Shown piece after piece: positions 58,078 to 64,000 of a DNA stretch of 64,000 nucleotides; the stretch's first letter is position 1; each line of letters opens with the position of its first letter. Source of the stretch: Clarkia xantiana subsp. parviflora (lineage: Eukaryota; Streptophyta; Magnoliopsida; Myrtales; Onagraceae); contig JAPTYO010000004.1 in the NCBI GenBank assembly GCA_036873135.1, forward strand, positions 41,449,105 to 41,513,104, written 5' to 3'. The notes below the pieces were generated by a model. The model was given only the letters and a program-made list of their open reading frames with translations, did no database searches and was not told where the DNA came from. A program made the position numbers and the translations under genes.

Positions 58078-60724
58078 TTAAGCTTGGTCCTTGTCGGCAA
58101 CATCGGCAGGAGCTGGGTCCACGGAGTCGGTAGCAGAAGGTTCCACAGGGTTGGCCTCGAAAGGATCAACTATCGGGGCATCTGCTGCGTCTTCGGCAAT
58201 TGCGGGAGTACTCCCCCCATCACTCTCCTCAGAAAGAGCAAAGTATTTCTTCGCGAAGGGGGCGAGGGAAGGAGACTTGTCAAAATTGATGGCGTCGCCA
58301 TACTCCAGGTGGAGCTCCTCAACCGCATTGAAGAGAGTGTTCTCCACCTCCGCGCCAAAGAACTTCATAGCATCGGCCTGGAAGTCCTCAGAACTCCGAT
58401 AATCCTCCCGGCCCTTGGCCTCCGCCTCGACCAGCTGCGCAGGAAACCCCGCGACTTGCTCCTCCAGAGCCTTCTTCTCGAGGACCAGCTTGTCCTCAGC
58501 AGCCTGCCGCTCCTGCCGCTCCTGTCGCTCCTGCCTCAGGAGCCCCTCGAAGTCCCCGACCTGCTTTTGGAGGTCCTGAACCTTTTGGACAAGGGCGGCT
58601 TGCTCCTTGGCAAGTTTCCCCCGCAAGGACTTGGAGGCTGCAAGATCCTCCTTAAGCTTGTCAATGGCCGCCCGGTCCCGCTCCCGGGACTCATCATAGG
58701 CGATGAGGTACCCGAAAAGACGGTTGAAGTCCCCGAGCTCCTACAATAGAAGAAAGAAAAGTGTTAATAGACAAACAACCAGATTTACCAATGAAAAGAG
58801 AGAAGCGAAGTTTTACCTCTATCCGACGCAGGGACATCTCTCTGACATCCCGATGCATAGCAGTCCGATTCAGGGAAATCGGGTACCGCATGGTGGGCAG
58901 GATCGAGCCTGCCAGCAGATGCAGAGCCAGGTCCTGGTGCTGGTCCCCTTGTCGGAGCGGGACTCCTTGCAGTGTTTGGATTGGAGTCCAGGGGGCATTC
59001 ATTTGTGCGGGATCGAAGGCCCTGTAGAAACTCCCATCGAGAGGGACAGGAGGAGGAGAACGAATCGTGGAGGGGCACGCCTCCGGCTCGACCCAGACAG
59101 GGGAAGGAGTGAAGTTGTGGATGGGCGACGGCTGTCGCTGCTGCGGAGAAGATGAAGGGGGCAGCCCCTGAGAAGTTGGTTTCAAGGGAGACTGCCCCGT
59201 CCTCTGACGACGACGGAGGGAGCCACCCTCATCGGTCTCCTCGGAGGAGTCCAAGCTTTCCACCCGACGAAACTGCTCGCCGGTCGGGGTCTTCTCCCCA
59301 GCTGAGGGAGGCGCCCCTGTTGAAGACGGTGCACCCGCAGAAGCTTCAGCACCTGATGGAGCCCCTGAGCGACCTGCACCTAGAGGACGAGAGGCTTCAG
59401 ATATGTAGTCAGGAAGTTCATCAGGATTCTTACACCAAACAATACGTCGGGAGACATATTGATCCTTCCCGTGGTAGTGGTAGTAGCCCGCCTTCAGGAC
59501 ACGAGGAGTTTCGCCTCGAAGGATTCGTCTGACGTCAGCAATACGGGCCTCCTTGGTTGAAGGAATCAAATCCTTCGGGACCATCCTCCTATATGATTTA
59601 ATAGCAAGTCGGAGCTTTTTATCTTCTTCAGCATTCTGGACGTCGAAGAATTGGTCCAGATCCACACGCTTCCGCTTAGGCTGCTCCGCAGAAGGAGACC
59701 CCGACGGAGCAGCAGCCTTCTTGGCGGACTTCCTCTTCCGCGAGGGGCGGACAACATCAGTCTCCCCCTACTTAAGGAACAGATCGGTCAGCACAGATAC
59801 CCTATTGGCTGCAAACAGTAAACGAAAAAGAGTTAGAAGTTTACCCAAGGAACCACATTGGAGGGGCCGTCGAAAAGCTGCCCCCCCAGAGATTATATCG
59901 AGGAGTCGGATCCCGGCGTTCACCAGGTCCCGCTCCACGAGAGAATTGGCGTCGAGGGGAGTGTAGGACTCCCCCCATCGGTAGAGCTGGATGAGTTGAA
60001 GAGTTTGAAAATCTTCGTCGGTGTAGGTGTGGAAGGCAGGCGGAGAATCTGCTTCCACCTCCCATCGGGGCCATGGGATCGAAGAATGTTGAATAAAAAA
60101 GTAGCTCCTTTTCCAGCTGCTGTTATCGGACCCCGTATCCACCAGGAGTCCCCGACCCTTGACCACCTTCCAGGTGTCACTGGTCCAGCTGCATCGTCCA
60201 AGTTGTGCCTTGCTCCACTTTGGCATTCGGGGGTAGAAGGCGCAAACCCCCGCCTCGTTGCACTTCATCCCATAGAAGGTCCTGAAGAGCTTGAGGCTGT
60301 ATACCCACCGTTTTCGGAAGCAGAGGTCCTGGAAAGCATTCCACAGGCGAATGGCGTGCGGAGAGAAGGTGGTCGGATGAGTTTTGTAATGCTGGCACAT
60401 CTCGACCAGATTGCCACAGAAGGGGAATCTGATCCCCGCTGATATCCACCACAAGTAACCTCAAGGCTACCCGAGGGGCGAGGCCAGGGATACGGGAAAC
60501 GAGGTTCCCAAGTAGAAGTGATGCACCCCTCTCGGAGAGCTGCATCATAAGCAGTGTTGGAGATCTCATTCAGAGCATAATCAAAGTTGAAGGGCTTTCT
60601 CCCCTCAGAGCTGGATCCACTGTCTGAAAAGCAGCAACGACAAGGAAGGCACAGTGGGATTTTCGGAAAGCTATAAGCAAGGAAAGCATGAACGAACAAT
60701 AGAGAAGAGACCCTTACCAGACAT
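58078..60724 (-). pseudogene. Antisense spliced gene of element B (PF04195-like domain plus coiled coil)
   Basis: Exon 1 is ATGTCTG (60724-60718), exon 2 is 60623-59845, exon 3 is 59808-58817 and exon 4 is 58740-58078, all with GT...AG introns at the same places as in element A. Conserved blocks are EISNTAYDAALREGCIT, SAGIRFPFCGNLVEM and RWGESYTPLDANSL. The Pro/Ser-rich middle contains GETPRVLKAGYYHYHGKDQYV. The C-terminal coiled coil is followed by FQADAMKFFGAEVENTLFNAVEEL. Breaks: a frameshift in exon 2 near 60440-60480 and a TAG at 59770-59768 in exon 3. Exon 4 is open here, whereas A has a stop. The protein is not assigned a function. By family knowledge, Tat elements often carry such extra ORFs, some antisense. 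Confidence 0.85.
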
Positions 60725-61256
60725 GGCGATTAGAGGTTGAAGGAATAAACTTGGCGTTGCCGGAAAGATGACCGGAGAAACTCCGAGACCTTCGGAATTG
60801 CAGAGCTTGAATTCGCAGAGAAGTTACAGAGAGCTTTTGAGAATTCGGAAACGGTAAAAATTAAACTGTGCCCATGGCTAGGGTTTTATAGGTGAAGAGG
60901 ACAGTTGAAGGGACACTTCGATCCGAGTCGTCGAAGTTGAAGAGTTTTAATCTGGACCGTTGACATGGAACGTGCAGAAGGGTAACGGGCGTAATGATGA
61001 AACGGTCTGAAAAGCACTTTTCAGAAGAAACAAGCGCGAAAAATCAGGCACGAGTACACAAGACGTCGCTTCACTAGCTGCTGCATTTAATGAACGGGGG
61101 AATCGAAAAGCCCCTCAGATTTGGCATTTATCCACAAAACATCGAGGAAACGTGGAGAAGACTAGTATTGAGTGACTATGTCAAGGGAAGGATCCCCGAT
61201 TCTAATGTCGGGAGGTCGGGAGTTGGAAAGACACGACGAACTAAAAGTCTCTCATG

Positions 61257-61269
61257 TCTTGGGGGCAGA
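61257..61269 (+). other. Polypurine tract of element B
   Basis: CTTGGGGGCAGA immediately before the 3' LTR. Confidence 0.82.
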
Positions 61270-61980
61270 TGATGGATTCGACTACAGCTGTTAGGCTCTT
61301 TAACGGTGAGGAAACGACTGATAGGCCTGGTGGGCCCAAAACGAAGGCCAAGATGGCCCAGACAAAGGATCCCAACGAAGAGAGCCCGAGGATGAAAGGT
61401 CCCGACGGAGTCGGACCTGACAAGTGAGCTGAACGCTCCCGATGAAATGCCTCTGAGTAGGCCCCGATGAAGAATCCCTAAGAATCATACGCCCTGTCAC
61501 GATGACGAGGGGCCCCGAGCGGTGACGCAACGAGATAACTCTGGAGTCCCCGACAGGAGTCGGGACTCGCTATCAGAGGATAAGGCCGAGATACGCGGGG
61601 CGTGGCCGAGATACGCGGAACGTGGTTAAGATACACGGAGCGTGGCCGAGATACGCGGGGCGTGGTCGAGATAAGCGAGATCGCGGCCTAGATAGGCTGG
61701 ATCACACCCGAGATACGCGGGATACGGGCTAACCACCCCCAACGGTTCACCAGGTAACTGAGGTACTTCTTCGCCTATAAAAGGGCAAGAGATCACCTCA
61801 GATCATTTACGTTGAAAATACTTGAGATTACTGCTTGCCAGTCCGTACGAGATACTCATTTAAGCATCGGAGAGGGATTCTGGGTCACCGCCCGGTCTAT
61901 CCCCTCTTGCAGGATTGCGTGGAGCGAAGGAGCTAGGATCTCCGTCAAAGTCCATACCGGAGTTCCACCGTGATCCAACA
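61270..61980 (+). repeat. 3' LTR of element B
   Basis: 711 bp, TGATGG...CCAACA. TATA box TATAAAA at 61776-61782 is intact. U3 20 bp repeats at about 61583-61690. Confidence 0.93.
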
Positions 61981-62546
61981 ATAATGTTATGGATCTTCTC
62001 ATCGCTTCGGATCTTGACGATCAAGTCAATCCAACGACAGAGAGACTGAGGCTGGACGAATATAAGGAACCACACGAGAGCGACAGTAAGAAAAGGTTGA
62101 TGAAGGATCAAAATGCAGGAGAGTTGATCCTCTCACAGCTGACAATAGAAGTTGAAGGAGATTATATACAACTCAATGCATTGCATCTTTGGTGTGCCAT
62201 GTACCTTCGCTTCGGTAAGGGTAAGGCAGCCGAAGCTAGAGCCTTAATGACAGAATACTACACTATTCTATGCAATGATGACGGTATAATAGCCATTCAT
62301 GACCCCGCTGATGAGTTGGACGTGTGGACACGGGCTCGGAAGGTAATGAAAATGTTTCCTTTTTCATGGTTTGTTAACGAAAAAGGTCTCACGCATTTGA
62401 TCAAATCGATTAAAACGACGATAGACCTATTCGAAACATATGAGAAAGAAGGAAATTTTCCGAAGGATCCCGATGCATTCGATGAAAGGTTCGTCGCTAT
62501 GCAAAATTTCTTGGCAACCCCAAGCAAAAAGAAGTCTGAACGATAA

Positions 62547-64000
62547 TCTGGTGCTTTACTCACCATGATTACAATACCTTCACGGTACATTTTCGATTAA
62601 GATATCTTGTCCACAAAATTTCTTCATGATTACTTCAAAGTTTGAGATCTGAGACCCCAGTATTGTTATGTTGGTACGTTTCTTATTTGTTCAATTTGTT
62701 TTCGTGTTTGGATTACAATGTTTCGGTTTCATTGAATAAAGTAGTTACCTTTCGTTTCAAAAAGTGTTCTGCTTATCAAGGTTAATTGACTCGGTTAAGA
62801 ACGGGAGCGATCCGAAATAAGTATATAACCAACATGAGATTGACATCAAATATCACAGAATCAAGCAAATCCATACATTTCCTCCTACCTCTAAATCTAT
62901 GGACTAGATCATGCCATTAAAATCCTTTGATTGCGTAATTCCAAGAACGAACCGGGTATAAATCTTATCTTATTGTATTATTATCACTCCAATGAATGAA
63001 ATAAACTGTAATGATAATCATGTTTGAAACAGTTAAAACCGATTAAATTGAATTAAATTCAGAAATGAAACGATTTAACCAAGGGTATAACCCCAAGGTA
63101 GATTGCGCAACACGCAAGTGGACCTCGATAGACGGAACACATCGTTTAATTACATGAGTTTAATATTGAAGTGTTTATATAATGATGTGCTGAATTTTCG
63201 TTTGCACTCCTTCGGAAATATGACTTATTGATAACATTTACATCGGTATGAACTAAGCCACGTAAGCTACAACGACCTTGTAAAAGTATCAACTGACACA
63301 TGAGGTGAATACCTAAGATGCTCAGTTCGGAGATGGGATAAAATCTCTGAGATAAGTCAGCAAACGAAAAATGATAAAGTCGGTTAAACGATTTTCCTTC
63401 CAAACTCCTTGAACGATAAATCAGGCTAGGCATTCAAGTTAAATAACACACTTCAAGACACACAGTTTATATATAGTGTTAGAGTCGTTCTATAAGACAT
63501 TCCATATGGAATGATGATAGATGATTCACATAAATGTAAAACTGTGTTCCATTAAGATCGGTAAGGTAGGTAACCATCAAAGTTGAAAGGTGACAATGAG
63601 TTAAATCATATCACCATGCGACATTAATTTGCGCAATAAACACGTATTTAGTTCAAGGGTACGCCAGTTACTCCTAAAAAATACATGTTTCCATCTTGGA
63701 TTAAATGGTACCGTGGTCGGACATGAGACATTACATCACTAAGAGGGCGAATTTTCCAAATGCATGAACAGTTTCAATTACATAGTCATGATCAAAACGT
63801 AGCAGAATATCGATGACAATCAGGTCCAACTTAATTCGAGTGGGAGAGATTTGAACCAGCAACTCAAGTGAATAACATGGTAAATGGGAATGGGGACATT
63901 TTTATAGTAAATCCAGTGGGAGGAATAAACCCTACCACAAGTAATCACTGTTGTTGTTGGGACGAATCAAGTCAAATCTGATGGTCAAAATTACTGAACT
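62547..64000. other. No recognisable feature
   Basis: AT-rich DNA following the gag-like ORF. No LTR of family L, no pol domain and no RNA gene was seen. It may be the interior of element L or unrelated DNA. A 95-codon frame on the - strand (63146-63433) has no support. Confidence 0.5.

Larger units (their letters stand above)
50966..61980 (+). mobile_element. Ty3/Tat-lineage LTR retrotransposon B, complete
   Basis: 11,015 bp, target duplication ATAAT (50961-50965 and 61981-61985). LTRs are 743 bp (left) and 711 bp (right). The layout matches element A, in the opposite orientation: primer site, gag-pol, tandem repeats, spliced antisense gene, polypurine tract. Apart from one early frameshift and four stop codons, the gag-pol frame is continuous. 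It belongs to a different subfamily from A; the truncated element at 9671 is closer to B. Confidence 0.95.
50894..62546 (+). pseudogene. gag-like ORF of element L, split in frame by Tat element B (50894-50965 and 61986-62546)
   Basis: The left part is 24 codons from an ATG preceded by an in-frame TAA (about 50861). It ends exactly at the ATAAT target duplication. The same frame resumes at 61986 and stays open to the TAA at 62544-62546. Without element B the frame would be uninterrupted, about 210 residues. The N-terminal pattern (YDAWSDNVMDLLI, then a helical stretch up to LHLWCAMYL) resembles the start of Copia gag, and the ORF lies downstream of a Copia LTR and primer site. That assignment is an inference. 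No zinc knuckle or pol follows, so L may be non-autonomous. Confidence 0.6.

Noticed and set aside
58084..58749. 221-codon ORF on the + strand in element B
   Set aside because: Opposite-strand shadow of the coiled-coil exon; its Leu-rich translation is a product of the antisense Glu/Lys codons.
63146..63433. 95-codon ORF on the - strand near the window end
   Set aside because: No domain, no context, and length expected by chance.

Overview
The window is plant nuclear DNA, most likely from a eudicot and perhaps an asterid (an inference from the malate dehydrogenase sequence). The evidence is spliced plastid-type malate dehydrogenase genes, a DYW-class pentatricopeptide (PPR) gene and dense nested LTR retrotransposons. 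By eye, at least two thirds of the window is transposon-derived.

Left third (about 334-20950): a tandem duplication of a roughly 9.4 kb unit. Each unit carries, in order, a short non-coding stretch, an isolated Copia-type LTR, an NAD-malate dehydrogenase gene with a plastid transit peptide (+ strand; copies at 3835-5663 and 14457-16285), an AT-rich spacer with degenerate repeats, and a DYW PPR gene on the - strand. In unit 1 the PPR gene is cut off and frameshifted (8401-9671), and it is fused to the 3' end of a Ty3/Tat retrotransposon (9671-10874). That fragment separates the two units. In unit 2 the PPR gene is complete (19021-20949). Unit divergence is uneven: both ends differ by several percent, while the malate dehydrogenase core is almost identical.

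Middle (21000-41700): three small DNA transposons stand side by side: a Harbinger-type MITE, a hAT element with a perfect 8 bp target duplication, and a third possible TIR element. Next comes an old, decayed Copia element (C, about 23711-40642, - strand), containing in-frame repeat arrays and a Mutator-type fold-back MITE. Element C is split by a complete Ty3/Tat element (A, 29004-40218, - strand), which has 738 bp LTRs and the target duplication ATGGC.

Right third (41700-64000): a FAR1/FHY3-like pseudogene is split by Copia element D (42661-48000). It is then broken off by a second Copia element, L, whose 5' LTR and primer-binding site lie at 48191-48783. The gag-like ORF of L is split in frame by a second Tat element, B (50966-61980, + strand, target duplication ATAAT). 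The last 1.4 kb holds nothing I recognise.

A and B share an unusual architecture: a gag-pol frame with a second RNase H, then an amplified tandem repeat, then a spliced gene on the opposite strand coding for a PF04195-like domain plus coiled coil. This intron-containing antisense gene, kept in both copies, is the most system-like object in the window. Similar antisense ORFs are known in Tat-lineage elements, so the architecture is not wholly new. The host genes that look functional are the two malate dehydrogenases and one PPR protein.
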